NCBI GenBank assembly: GCA_020633205.1
Contig: JACKEB010000016.1
Location: forward strand, 124,001-188,000
Source: Polyangiaceae bacterium
GTDB taxonomy: Bacteria; Myxococcota_A; Polyangia; Polyangiales; Polyangiaceae
Direction: 5' to 3'
DNA: 64,000 nucleotides
In this document: positions 56,824 to 64,000 of the stretch, one piece after another
How positions within the stretch are numbered: position 1 is the stretch's first letter
Layout: the number at the start of each line of letters is the position of its first letter
Notes under the pieces: model-generated
What the model saw: only the letters and a program-made list of their open reading frames with translations
Told to the model about the DNA's origin: nothing
Databases searched by the model: none
Translations under genes and position numbers: made by a program

Positions 56824-58002
56824 TCACATGCGGCCGCGCAGCATGCCGTTCCAGTACATGCTCGGTAGGCCGTACGCCTTCAGGAGCCACATGCTGTAGC
56901 GCTCTTCGGCTTGGTCGAAGGGGAAGCTCTCCATGATTTTCCCGTCGTAGCCAAACTCCGCGAGCATCACGGTACCGCGGCCGGTAACCAGCGGACACGA
57001 CGCGTAGCCGTCGTACTCCGCTTCGACCTTTTCCCCTGCGCGCTTCGCCAATAGGTTGTCGACCAGCACCGGGACTTGTTTCCGCACGGCTGCACCCGTC
57101 TTGGAGGTCGGAGCGCTCGAGCAATCTCCTGCGGACCAAACGTTGGGGAACCGCGTGTGCTGCAGCGTGTGCTTGTTCACCTCCACCCAACCGGCAGTAT
57201 CCGCCAGTGCACTCTGCTTGATCACGTCTGGCGAGCTCTGAGGTGGTGTCACATGGAGCATGTCGAACTTCAGCACCTTCTCCTTGCCGTCAACCTTGAA
57301 CACCGCCTCTCGTCCACGCACTTCGATCAAGTCATGACCAAACCGCGCCTCGACGTTCCGCTCGGCGACCAGCTTCTCGAGTGCGGTACGGTACTTCGCC
57401 ACGCCAAAGATCGCGGCTCCCGCGGAGGCAAAGATCACGTTGGACCCATCACGCACGCCGGAACGCCGAAAGTGCTCCTCGGCCAGCCACATGATCTTCT
57501 GCGGGGCGCCCGCACACTTGATGGGCGTGGATGGGTAGGTGAAAATCGCATTCCCACCTTGGAACTCGCGCATCAGCTTCCAGGTGTACTCGACGGTTTG
57601 GTAGCTGTAGTTGGAAGTAACACCGCCCTGCCCCAGCGCGTCCTCCAAGCCCTTGACCTTTTTCCAGTCGAGTTGAATCCCCAAGGTAACGACCAAGTCG
57701 TCATAGGTGATGGTCTTGCCACCCTTCGTCACCACCCGACTGTTCTCAGGGTCGAAGCTCTTGACCCGATCACGCAGCCACTCGACCCCTTTCGGGATGT
57801 ACTCTGCCTCAGGGCGCACCGACACTTCCTTGGGGAAGACGCCGCCGCCCACCAGCGTCCAGATCGGCTGGTAGTAGTGGTGCTCCGAAGGCTCGATCAG
57901 CCCAACCTTTGGCGGCTTATCGCTTGCCATCAGCCGCGCCGCGATGCTCACGCCAGCGGTGCCACCGCCGACCACCAGGACCTCAAAGTGCTCGCTAGAC
58001 AT
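56824..58002 (-). CDS. sqr: Type II sulfide:quinone oxidoreductase
   Basis: 392 residues. FAD binding is at LVVGGGTAGVSIAARL. Cys163 lies in PIKCAGAPQK and Cys336 in DGYASCPLVTG, both characteristic of the mitochondrial-type (type II) enzyme, where these cysteines form the sulfide-oxidising disulfide. NVIFASAGAAIFGVAKY and FPNVWSAGDCSSAPTSKTG are conserved too. It oxidises sulfide at the membrane and passes electrons to quinone. DUF1641 follows upstream on the same strand, a common partner. It is convergent with the methyltransferase gene 6 bp away. Confidence 0.9.
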   Translation of the reverse strand: MSSEHFEVLVVGGGTAGVSIAARLMASDKPPKVGLIEPSEHHYYQPIWTLVGGGVFPKEVSVRPEAEYIPKGVEWLRDRVKSFDPENSRVVTKGGKTITYDDLVVTLGIQLDWKKVKGLEDALGQGGVTSNYSYQTVEYTWKLMREFQGGNAIFTYPSTPIKCAGAPQKIMWLAEEHFRRSGVRDGSNVIFASAGAAIFGVAKYRTALEKLVAERNVEARFGHDLIEVRGREAVFKVDGKEKVLKFDMLHVTPPQSSPDVIKQSALADTAGWVEVNKHTLQHTRFPNVWSAGDCSSAPTSKTGAAVRKQVPVLVDNLLAKRAGEKVEAEYDGYASCPLVTGRGTVMLAEFGYDGKIMESFPFDQAEERYSMWLLKAYGLPSMYWNGMLRGRM

Positions 58003-58015
58003 ATGCGCCTCTCCT

Positions 58016-58606
58016 TCAGCCCTGGTTCCCTGCAGGGAGTTGCTTGACCTGAGCGGTGTTCAGCGCATCACCGAGGGTGCGGCCCATGGCGACCAACATG
58101 CCCATCGCTTGCTGCACGCCCGGCTCACGCATCGCCCCGAGGGCGCCGAACAGGCCAACCGGCTTCACGCCTTGAGTGGCCGCTTGGCTCAGCGCTGCAG
58201 CCATCTTTGCGAGCAGATCCACGGCGTGGGGGCTCAACATACCGGAGTCGAAGAACGCCCCAAGCGCGTTGGCGTTGCGCGCGGCACCGAGCAACGCAAC
58301 CTTGAGGTTCTTTGCCACGTCGTCCAGGAGGATGCCTTGAGCCTCTGCTGAGCGGGCGAAGTCGTCGAACATATCACCGAGCATCGCGACGAGCTGCGGT
58401 GCCTGCTCAATCTGGTCCACGAGCAGCTCGAGCCGATCCAGCATCTCCGGTTGGGTCATTCGCGCGACCAGCGCATCCAGCCGTTGACGCCCTGGGTCGT
58501 CTGCTTGGTCTGCGTGGCGAGACAGCAGACGCTCGATACGCGCGAGGCGCTCCTCAATCCGACTCAAGGCATCATTGCCTCCGCCGACTCTGACTGATGC
58601 TTCCAT
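58016..58606 (-). CDS. DUF1641 family protein
   Basis: 196 residues from ATG 58606, with GGGAG nine bases upstream. It is helical: an N-terminal coiled-coil segment (ALSRIEERLARIERLLSR) and several helices including LELLVDQIEQAPQLVAML, DFARSAEAQGILLDDV and LFGALGAMREPGVQQAMGML, which match DUF1641. The family is usually beside sulfide:quinone or related oxidoreductases; here it starts 13 bp upstream of sqr, in one operon. An accessory or membrane-association role is inferred. The longer start at 58717 adds non-conserved residues. Confidence 0.85.
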   Translation of the reverse strand: MEASVRVGGGNDALSRIEERLARIERLLSRHADQADDPGRQRLDALVARMTQPEMLDRLELLVDQIEQAPQLVAMLGDMFDDFARSAEAQGILLDDVAKNLKVALLGAARNANALGAFFDSGMLSPHAVDLLAKMAAALSQAATQGVKPVGLFGALGAMREPGVQQAMGMLVAMGRTLGDALNTAQVKQLPAGNQG

Positions 58607-58783
58607 TGCGAAATGCTCCCCGAGCAGCGCGGCTCCTGGCATCTCGATCCCCGTGCGACCGAGATACCCCCAGTTGGCCTCGTGACACTGCTCCTGAACG
58701 GGGTGCGCGAAACGCACCCTAGGTTTAGGAAGCTAGAGCCGCGCCTCGGGAAAAAGATTCGCGACCCCGGAAACTTTTCGAGC

Positions 58784-59824
58784 CTATTCGGGAAGGGGTG
58801 AGCAGCTCAGCTCTGACGCTGCGCGTCGTTTCAAGCAAGCGGTCCCCGAAGCCACGTGTGGAAGGCGCGCAGCGCCGGTGGCCGCTGGATGGAGGAGCAG
58901 CCGAGTCGCTGTGTCGCACCCCAGCCCTTCCTTCATGCCGTGAGGAAACACCTTTTGTCCGTCAACCAGGTCACCAAGCCTCGAGAGGAATCCCTGAGGA
59001 ATCAGAGCTAGGATCTCTCGAAAGTGGTTCACGCAGAAGTAGCGCCAGCCAACGGGGAGGCAGCCTGTACAGAGCTGCCGCAACGCACCGATCGCGAACT
59101 CTGTCTCTTGTGAGTCGCGGTGGCCACTGCCGCGTTCTCGAAAATCTTCCGCCGCCAGCACCATGGCCTCGACTGCCAGAAGTCGTTCCATCGCCCCCGC
59201 ACGAACATCGCTCGCTACCTCAGGGAAACCGCGCCAGGCCAATGCGCCAACCATGGTTGCGATGCCCAGCGACTCAAGAACTGCGTGAATCTCCCGGTGC
59301 ATGGCAGACCTGGGTGCGAGTTCAATGTCCGGATGGCACGTCCTGGGAAGCGCCCCGAAAGCATGGCTCTCACCGAAGAGGCGTCTGGAGTCCTCGAGCG
59401 CGAGCGGCTGCAACGCGGCGATCGGCTCTGGGATCACCGGCAGGCGGTCCTTCAGAAAATAGAGATCCTCGAGGTTCTTGTGCCAGTGGTAGATGTTGTA
59501 AACGAGCCCACACTGCTTGGTGAGGAGCAGGTACTCTGCAGGTGCGATGCGCAGAGGGCCGAGCACAGGCTCATTCCACAATGGCTCGCCGTCGAACTCA
59601 CGCTGAACGCGCCCCCAGTACTCGGAGGTCGAGGAATTCGCGACCTCGACGAAAGCGTTTCCGTACTGAAACGTAAACTTCTCGTCAGCTTGTTTGACCG
59701 ATACTTGGGGCAGTCGCTTTCCCAGCTCCCGAATTTCTTCAGAGGACCCAATTAGATCCCAATCCTTTGGTGGACGAAATTCTGGAAAGCGCCGCAGGAT
59801 TGCTCGGCTGCCGATTAGCAGCAT
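58784..59824 (-). CDS. Nucleotidyltransferase-fold protein (DUF7275-like)
   Basis: 346 residues. The N-terminus LLIGSRAILRRF...KDWDLIG matches the start of nucleotidyltransferase-fold proteins (G-S then D-x-D), where the Asp pair binds metal and nucleotide. The middle has IAPAEYLLLTKQCGLVYNIYHWHKNLEDLYFL, seen in small proteins with this fold. The remainder is unassigned. It starts 2 bases after the stop of the lipoprotein upstream, so it is co-transcribed and probably coupled. The substrate is unknown; the second half of the protein may hold a separate domain. Confidence 0.55.
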   Translation of the reverse strand: MLLIGSRAILRRFPEFRPPKDWDLIGSSEEIRELGKRLPQVSVKQADEKFTFQYGNAFVEVANSSTSEYWGRVQREFDGEPLWNEPVLGPLRIAPAEYLLLTKQCGLVYNIYHWHKNLEDLYFLKDRLPVIPEPIAALQPLALEDSRRLFGESHAFGALPRTCHPDIELAPRSAMHREIHAVLESLGIATMVGALAWRGFPEVASDVRAGAMERLLAVEAMVLAAEDFRERGSGHRDSQETEFAIGALRQLCTGCLPVGWRYFCVNHFREILALIPQGFLSRLGDLVDGQKVFPHGMKEGLGCDTATRLLLHPAATGAARLPHVASGTACLKRRAASELSCSPLPE

Positions 59825-59826
59825 GC

Positions 59827-60900
59827 TTATGCCAGTTCGAACCCAACGGCGCGATCGAGCACTTGTTGCGTGTCCGTGCCTTCCTGAAGGACCTCAGCAC
59901 CATCGATCGTGGGCACCCCCGGAACCTTGAACTGGCGGTCCTTGGGAGCGAAAAACGTGTGTACACAACTACCGTTGGCCGCGTTGCATGTCTGGTTCGA
60001 TGCCTTCTTGCAGGTGGCGATCCACGAAATCGAGGACCAAGTCGCCCAAGACGGACACTTGCGGGGAGCGGTGTCGCCGTTGGAAAAGGTGATGCACTCG
60101 ATCGCCCCCGGGGCACACTCGACACACCCACCCAGGTAGCAAGCTGGCTTGTTCCCCGTGCACTGCGCACTGGCGATCCAAGATCCACCGACGCAGGTCT
60201 CCGGAGTCGTGGCGTTGCCGCAGCGCTTGGGTGCCGGGTTCGGCGAAACGCACTGCAGGGCGTCCATGCCCGAACACTGGAACACGCCGCAGTCGTTGCA
60301 GTTGCCGCCGGGCGTGCCGCCCAGGGTCTTGACGCAGCCGCCGCACGCGTTCTTGACGAAGTTCGTGTCGTTGTCGTCGCAGTCGTCCCCCGGGCTCGCG
60401 GCACAGTCCTTGGACCCGTGGGTGTCGCCGTCCGTGTCCTTCGCGACGACCGCCGTACCGTTGCACTCGCAGTCGGGATCCGTGGTTCCGCACGGATTAC
60501 CGCCAGTGCCAGCCGTGCCACCCGTTCCCGCGGTCCCGCCGCTCCCAGCTGAACCTGCGACCCCACCTGCACCGCCGGCCGCGCCAGTCCCACCGGCACC
60601 AGCACCGCTCGTCCCTGCACTGCCGCTCGCACCAGCAGTCGCGCCAGTGCCCGCACTTCCCGCGTTACCCGCGCTTCCTCCGTTGCCCGCGGCGCCTGCG
60701 TCGCCGCCCATGGCCCCGGTACCCCCGTTGCCGCCAGAGCCCGCTGTGCCGCCACTCCCCTCGACTCCCTGCTCGCGCGTTTCCGCGGAGCAAGCAGCTG
60801 CTAGGACGACGACTGCGCACAGCGCGCCGCCGCGCCCGAGGCGACGGCAGGTTGAGGTTGAGAGCGTGGTTGGGTTCGGCTGGTCAACACGTCGGCTCAT
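59827..60900 (-). CDS. Cys-rich lipoprotein with Gly/Ala linker and calcium-binding-like repeat
   Basis: 357 residues from ATG 60900, with GAGG upstream; a GTG at 60909 is an alternative. The signal ends in lipobox LAAAC. About 100 residues of Gly/Ala/Ser linker follow (GSGGNGGTGAMGGDAGAAG and similar). DTDGDTHGSKDC and GDDCDDNDTNF are Asp-rich, thrombospondin-type-3/MopE-like calcium sites. About 16 Cys lie in the last 200 residues, probably disulfide-bonded. It is a surface-exposed, calcium-binding-like protein of unknown role, and it precedes the nucleotidyltransferase-fold gene by 2 bp. Confidence 0.75.
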   Translation of the reverse strand: MSRRVDQPNPTTLSTSTCRRLGRGGALCAVVVLAAACSAETREQGVEGSGGTAGSGGNGGTGAMGGDAGAAGNGGSAGNAGSAGTGATAGASGSAGTSGAGAGGTGAAGGAGGVAGSAGSGGTAGTGGTAGTGGNPCGTTDPDCECNGTAVVAKDTDGDTHGSKDCAASPGDDCDDNDTNFVKNACGGCVKTLGGTPGGNCNDCGVFQCSGMDALQCVSPNPAPKRCGNATTPETCVGGSWIASAQCTGNKPACYLGGCVECAPGAIECITFSNGDTAPRKCPSWATWSSISWIATCKKASNQTCNAANGSCVHTFFAPKDRQFKVPGVPTIDGAEVLQEGTDTQQVLDRAVGFELA

Positions 60901-61037
60901 GCGTAACACCTCGAAAGAGAAAGAAGTCTCGAGGGGAAGCCTATCACGCCCTCACGGATCCATCAGGCCCTGACGAGTTCATACGAGCTGGGATCAACTA
61001 TGAGACTGCGCACGTTTTGCAGATCGTTGTTTCCCCG

Positions 61038-61298
61038 ATGTCTCCGCGTCTCACGGTGCTGGTGGATGGTTCGCAGCGACGGAGCCCGGGCCCGACGCGC
61101 CGCTCCCCGCTCGGGCTTCCGAACCTCCCGAGGCGAATTGGTTTGGGACGCGGAAGGGTGAGTTCGGACGCCCCGAACGCATTTGCGTTGGCGGACCCGG
61201 AATATCTGGAACAGATCGCAGCCGGCGAAGACGGCAAGCTGAGTGGGCGGGTGTGGGTCTTCGAGCGGGACTCGGGAAACCCGCCACGGTGTGATTGA
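61038..61298 (+). CDS. Small hypothetical ORF, possibly a gene remnant
   Basis: 86 residues from ATG 61038. The second half reads like protein (NAFALADPEYLEQIAAGEDG, SGRVWVFERDSG), and third codon positions there are mostly G or C. The first half is Arg/Pro-rich and less convincing. No ribosome-binding site, family or partner is seen. It may be a degraded gene or a chance frame. Confidence 0.2.
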   Translation: MSPRLTVLVDGSQRRSPGPTRRSPLGLPNLPRRIGLGRGRVSSDAPNAFALADPEYLEQIAAGEDGKLSGRVWVFERDSGNPPRCD

Positions 61299-61305
61299 TA
61301 GGGTG

Positions 61306-61326
61306 TCAATGATAGAGCGTCATTGA
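61306..61326. promoter_or_regulatory. Palindrome upstream of the HDOD gene
   Basis: TCAATGA-TAGAGCG-TCATTGA, a perfect 7-7-7 inverted repeat 108 bp before the HDOD start. It is more AT-rich than the surroundings and could be an operator. It has no U-tract. Confidence 0.35.
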
Positions 61327-61433
61327 TTCTGCGCGAAACTCTGAAAGCTACTTCAGTTCCCCACGCCGTGTCCGTTTGCCTCCCTTGAGGACTGGACCTT
61401 CCGAAATCGATTCGGGGCGCATCCAGGTAGCCA

Positions 61434-62306
61434 ATGGACGCTGGAGTCATCCCAACCTTACCCCCGCCAACACCGGCCTGCGATGGCCTCCCTCCCGCTC
61501 TAGCCGCGGCGTTCGAAGCGCAAGTCAAGCGCGGCGAGCTGAGTGTCGCGCTGGCACGAGGCATGGCCGGAAAGATCCTCGAGGAAACACTCCACGAGGA
61601 GCCCGACTTGGCTCGCCTCGCGGAGTGGCTCGAGTCGGATCCGGGCCTCACGACCGCGACGCTGAACGCTGCAAACTCCGCGTTCTTCGGTTTGCGAATG
61701 AAGGTCCAAACCGTCGAACGCGCGCTCGCCCAGCTGGGCAGCGTGCGCGCGCGCGAAGTGTTGCTGCTCGCGCTGAGTCGCGCCGCGATGTTCACCGTGC
61801 GCGAATTCAAACAGGAGATGCTCGCGCTGAGGGAGCACTCGGTGGCCACCGGGATCTGGTCGCGCGCCATCGCAGCCCACCTGGGTCAACCTCCTGCGAC
61901 CGCCTTCGCGTGTGGCCTGCTCCACGAAGTCGGCAGACCGGTTGCGCTGCAAGAGCTGTCCACCCTGTCACGCCTGAGTCGCGTGAAGTTGAACCGGGCC
62001 ACGCTCTGGCAGACTGCAGCGAGTTACCGGGATCAAGTCGGTCTGGTGCTCGTGCGCAGCTGGGCAGACGTCGATTTGCTAGAGACCGTCCAAGGCACGA
62101 CTCACCGCGCGATCCCGCGTACCGTTGCCTTTGCGAAGCGCATCGCCGCCCTAGACTTCGGCTGGGGCGACACGTGTCCAGTTCCAGAGACGTCAGCGGA
62201 ACTCGCCGCCGAGGCAAACCTCGGCGGGCTCCTGCTCACGGAGGACCACGCCGCCGCGCTGCTCTCGATGCGCGAGCGGGCCCTCAGTCAAGTCCAGACG
62301 CTGTAG
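61434..62306 (+). CDS. HDOD domain protein
   Basis: 290 residues from ATG 61434, with AGG upstream. The HDOD region has LARLAEWLESDPGLTTATLN, AANSAFFGL, VERALAQLGSVRAREVLLLA and ACGLLHEVGRPVALQEL. The HD metal residues are altered (HE), as in HDOD proteins, which are regulatory and not phosphohydrolases. Such proteins act in signalling and development in many proteobacteria and myxobacteria. No partner kinase is adjacent. Confidence 0.88.
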   Translation: MDAGVIPTLPPPTPACDGLPPALAAAFEAQVKRGELSVALARGMAGKILEETLHEEPDLARLAEWLESDPGLTTATLNAANSAFFGLRMKVQTVERALAQLGSVRAREVLLLALSRAAMFTVREFKQEMLALREHSVATGIWSRAIAAHLGQPPATAFACGLLHEVGRPVALQELSTLSRLSRVKLNRATLWQTAASYRDQVGLVLVRSWADVDLLETVQGTTHRAIPRTVAFAKRIAALDFGWGDTCPVPETSAELAAEANLGGLLLTEDHAAALLSMRERALSQVQTL

Positions 62307-62338
62307 TCGCTGACCTGTTTCGCGAAGGCTCGTTCGCC

Positions 62339-62374
62339 GAAACGCTAGGGTTTGACGAAACGCTAGGGTTTGAC
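62339..62374. repeat. 18-bp tandem duplication across a stop codon
   Basis: GAAACGCTAGGGTTTGAC occurs twice head to tail (62339-62356 and 62357-62374). On the reverse strand each copy carries a TAG stop in the same frame, so the methyltransferase gene ends in the first copy reached (62363) and a second RFVKP-like end follows. Confidence 0.85.
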
Positions 62375-63397
62375 AAAGCGCAGTGTCATGCGGTCGCTCT
62401 CGCCGATCGCGGTGTACTGCTCGCGATCTTTGTCTCCAAGGCGCAGCGTGGGAGGCAACGTCCACACCCCTTCAGGATGTTCGGTCGTGTCCTTGGGGTT
62501 CGCGTTGATTTCCGACTTCTTGGACAACTTGAAGCCCGCCGCCTGCGCGCGCTCAACCACGAACGCCTCGGGCAGGTAGCCCTGCTTGGTGCTCTCGTCA
62601 GGGTTGGCGTCCGCCTTCGCGCGGTGCTGCACCACGCCGAGCACTCCGCCCTTCTTCAGGCTCTTGAAGATCTGCTGTAGCCAGACGTCCACTTGGCCAT
62701 CGCGGTGCCAGCCGTGCATGCCCCGGACCACCAGGACCATATCGAGTTCTCCGTCGAGCTTGAGATCCGGAGCCTTGCTGTCCACGATGATCGGCTGAAC
62801 TTTGCCGTAGACCTCTGGCGCTTTCTTGAGGAAACGCTGGGTGCGCTGCGCGTACATCGTACCGCGAACCGTACGCGGCCCTGCGGGATCCCCGCTGGTG
62901 ACGTAGAGCATCCCGGAAGTCGCGAGCGTGGGGGCAAGCACCTCCGTGTACCAACCCTCACCCGGGCCATACTCCAAGACCTTCATCCCGGGTTTCACCC
63001 CAAAGAACGCAAGCGTTTCCGCGGGGTGACGGGCGGCGTCGCGCTCCGCGTGTCCGGGGGTCCGATGCCCTCCCTTGAGCACGGCCTTGAGCGCCACACT
63101 GAGGTTCGCGTACTTCGTCTCGGCGAGCTTCTTCGCCTCAGCGCGCAGCTCTGGGGTCCAGCGCTTGTCTTCGGCGTCCGCGCTCGCCTCCATCTCGGCG
63201 AAGTCCTTCACCAGCTTCTGTGCGGCGAGCTCCTCTTTGGTCGGCTCCGCCGGGGGAGCTGGCGCCTCTTCAACCGGCTCGACGGCTACCGGCGCCTCCG
63301 CGATGGGCGCTTCAGGCTCTACAGGTTCGGGCGGGGGAGAACCGCCGCACGCAACACCCAAAGCCACCAAACCGAAAGACCAGAACTGACGTCGCAT
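62363..63397 (-). CDS. Lipoprotein with class I methyltransferase fold
   Basis: 344 residues. The signal ends in lipobox LGVAC, so it should be a lipoprotein. A Pro/Glu/Val-rich spacer and a Lys/Glu-rich helical segment follow. From about 130 the sequence reads as a class I SAM methyltransferase: MKVLEYGPGEGWYTEVLAP is motif I, LYVTSGDPAGPR motif II, LDMVLVVRGMHGW motif IV, and GGVLGVVQHRAKAD the next strand. Exported proteins with this fold are known but SAM is cytoplasmic, so the role is unclear. It ends convergent to HDOD within the 18-bp duplication. Confidence 0.8.
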   Translation of the reverse strand: MRRQFWSFGLVALGVACGGSPPPEPVEPEAPIAEAPVAVEPVEEAPAPPAEPTKEELAAQKLVKDFAEMEASADAEDKRWTPELRAEAKKLAETKYANLSVALKAVLKGGHRTPGHAERDAARHPAETLAFFGVKPGMKVLEYGPGEGWYTEVLAPTLATSGMLYVTSGDPAGPRTVRGTMYAQRTQRFLKKAPEVYGKVQPIIVDSKAPDLKLDGELDMVLVVRGMHGWHRDGQVDVWLQQIFKSLKKGGVLGVVQHRAKADANPDESTKQGYLPEAFVVERAQAAGFKLSKKSEINANPKDTTEHPEGVWTLPPTLRLGDKDREQYTAIGESDRMTLRFVKP

Positions 63398-63494
63398 CTG
63401 GGTTCTTTCACCGGGAAAGCACCGCGCGAACAGCAGAAAAGAACCAGTGTGGCAGCTTTACACACCTAGGCCTGCTCTCAAGCGGCCCCGATGC

Positions 63495-64000
63495 TCACTT
63501 CATGCGCACGACCACGCGCTCCGGATGCGCGCGGTTGTCCAAGAACACGATGCGCGGCAAGCGCCCCTTGGCCGCCAGGGAGCCCATCACCCGCCAGGCC
63601 ATCAGCAGCTTCGAGCGCCAGGGCCCCTTCCCCAGATGGAGCGCGATGCCGCTCTTGCCAATCGTCAGCACCACGTCGCCATCAGACCCGAGGTTCACCT
63701 CCTGGGGCGCGTGCACTTTGCTCATCGGCACCCGAGCGTACTGACGCAGCACCTGCATCCCCACGCGGATACGCTCGACCTGGCGCACGCGATCGCGCGC
63801 GAAGTCGTCTGCGGTGATCCCGCTGATGACCGGCAGGTCCTGAGGATCGCCGTCCTCGGTCTGCTTGAACGGCTCACCCTCACGGCTCACCAAGTACAGG
63901 CTGCCGCCGACACTGGCGATCGCTTGCGCTTCGCGCTCCACCACGTGAATCGCCAACGTTGCGGGGATGCGTCGCTCGACCTTTGCGGAAGCGATCCACG
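63495..64000 (-). CDS. ftsQ: Cell division protein FtsQ, C-terminal part
   Basis: About 167 C-terminal residues; the gene continues past the right edge. VERRIPATLAIHVVEREAQ and SLYLVSREGEPF are the POTRA-to-beta junction of FtsQ. DLPVISGITADDF, VGMQVLRQYARVPMSKVH, LGKGPWRSKLLMAWRVM and RLPRIVFLDNRAHPERVVVRM are the conserved beta domain and C-terminus. FtsQ is a single-pass membrane protein linking early and late division proteins. It is on the same strand as ftsA-ftsZ but separated from ftsA by about 13 kb; the upstream dcw genes are outside the window. Confidence 0.9.
   Translation of the reverse strand, partial: WIASAKVERRIPATLAIHVVEREAQAIASVGGSLYLVSREGEPFKQTEDGDPQDLPVISGITADDFARDRVRQVERIRVGMQVLRQYARVPMSKVHAPQEVNLGSDGDVVLTIGKSGIALHLGKGPWRSKLLMAWRVMGSLAAKGRLPRIVFLDNRAHPERVVVRMK

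Noticed and set aside
59830..59845. A tRNA T-loop-like sequence (AGTTCGAACCC)
   Set aside because: It lies in the end of a lipoprotein coding region and no acceptor or anticodon stem can be formed around it.
61376..62680. A 434-residue plus-strand frame
   Set aside because: It overlaps the HDOD gene in another frame and has Arg/Gly-rich shadow composition.

Overview
The window is a high-GC (roughly two-thirds G+C by eye), gene-dense stretch of bacterial chromosome. GTG and TTG starts are frequent. There are many lipoproteins, two of them with long Gly/Ser/Ala linkers, several very large TPR proteins, an MJ0042-type zinc-ribbon scaffold, an NtrC-like activator and a divided division cluster. 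Together these point to Myxococcota, most likely the Polyangiales. The placement is inferred from gene style; there is no rRNA in the window. I found no tRNA, rRNA, CRISPR array, insertion sequence or prophage.

Layout. 1-6.4 kb: a partial CDP-alcohol phosphatidyltransferase-like gene, a 585-bp gap with three spaced inverted repeats, an Omp85-type outer-membrane protein, a Sel1-like protein, a DUF58 protein, rsmA and a coupled lipoprotein. 6.4-14.2 kb: core machinery, with atpD-atpC (no other ATP synthase genes beside them), a radical SAM enzyme, dnaG and rpoD ending in a 20-bp perfect terminator stem. 14.2-30.8 kb: a scaffold-protein locus with a zinc-ribbon/TPR membrane protein, a parvulin-like membrane protein, two giant TPR proteins overlapping by ATGA (1597 and 1905 aa) and a small secreted TPR protein. 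30.9-36.7 kb: an acyl-CoA thioesterase, a von Willebrand A lipoprotein, two Asp-box-like surface proteins, and a DUF559 nuclease beside a 144-bp imperfect palindrome and a family of GC-rich direct repeats.

36.7-45.7 kb: metabolism and housekeeping, with a trans-sulfuration PLP enzyme, rpsU, DUF971, a glycosyltransferase, moaB, a DUF4013 membrane protein, gamma-glutamyltransferase, malic enzyme and a coupled membrane-anchored protein. 45.7-50.3 kb: an NtrC-family activator with a degenerate receiver, then ftsZ and ftsA. 50.5-56.8 kb: a divergent lipid-modification block, with an SDR and an SRPBCC protein facing a flavoprotein, DUF1365 and two cyclopropane-fatty-acid-synthase-like methyltransferases. 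56.8-64 kb: type II sulfide:quinone oxidoreductase with DUF1641, a nucleotidyltransferase-fold protein behind a Cys-rich lipoprotein, an HDOD protein, an exported methyltransferase-fold lipoprotein, and the 3' end of ftsQ at the right edge.

How the genes fit together. ftsQ, ftsA and ftsZ lie on one strand in the classical order, but about 13 kb of unrelated genes separates ftsQ from ftsA. The macromolecular-synthesis trio rpsU-dnaG-rpoD is also divided: dnaG-rpoD are adjacent while rpsU lies 24 kb away. The least described parts are the giant TPR locus, where the two proteins appear to share a C-terminal domain, and the palindrome/repeat island beside the DUF559 gene.
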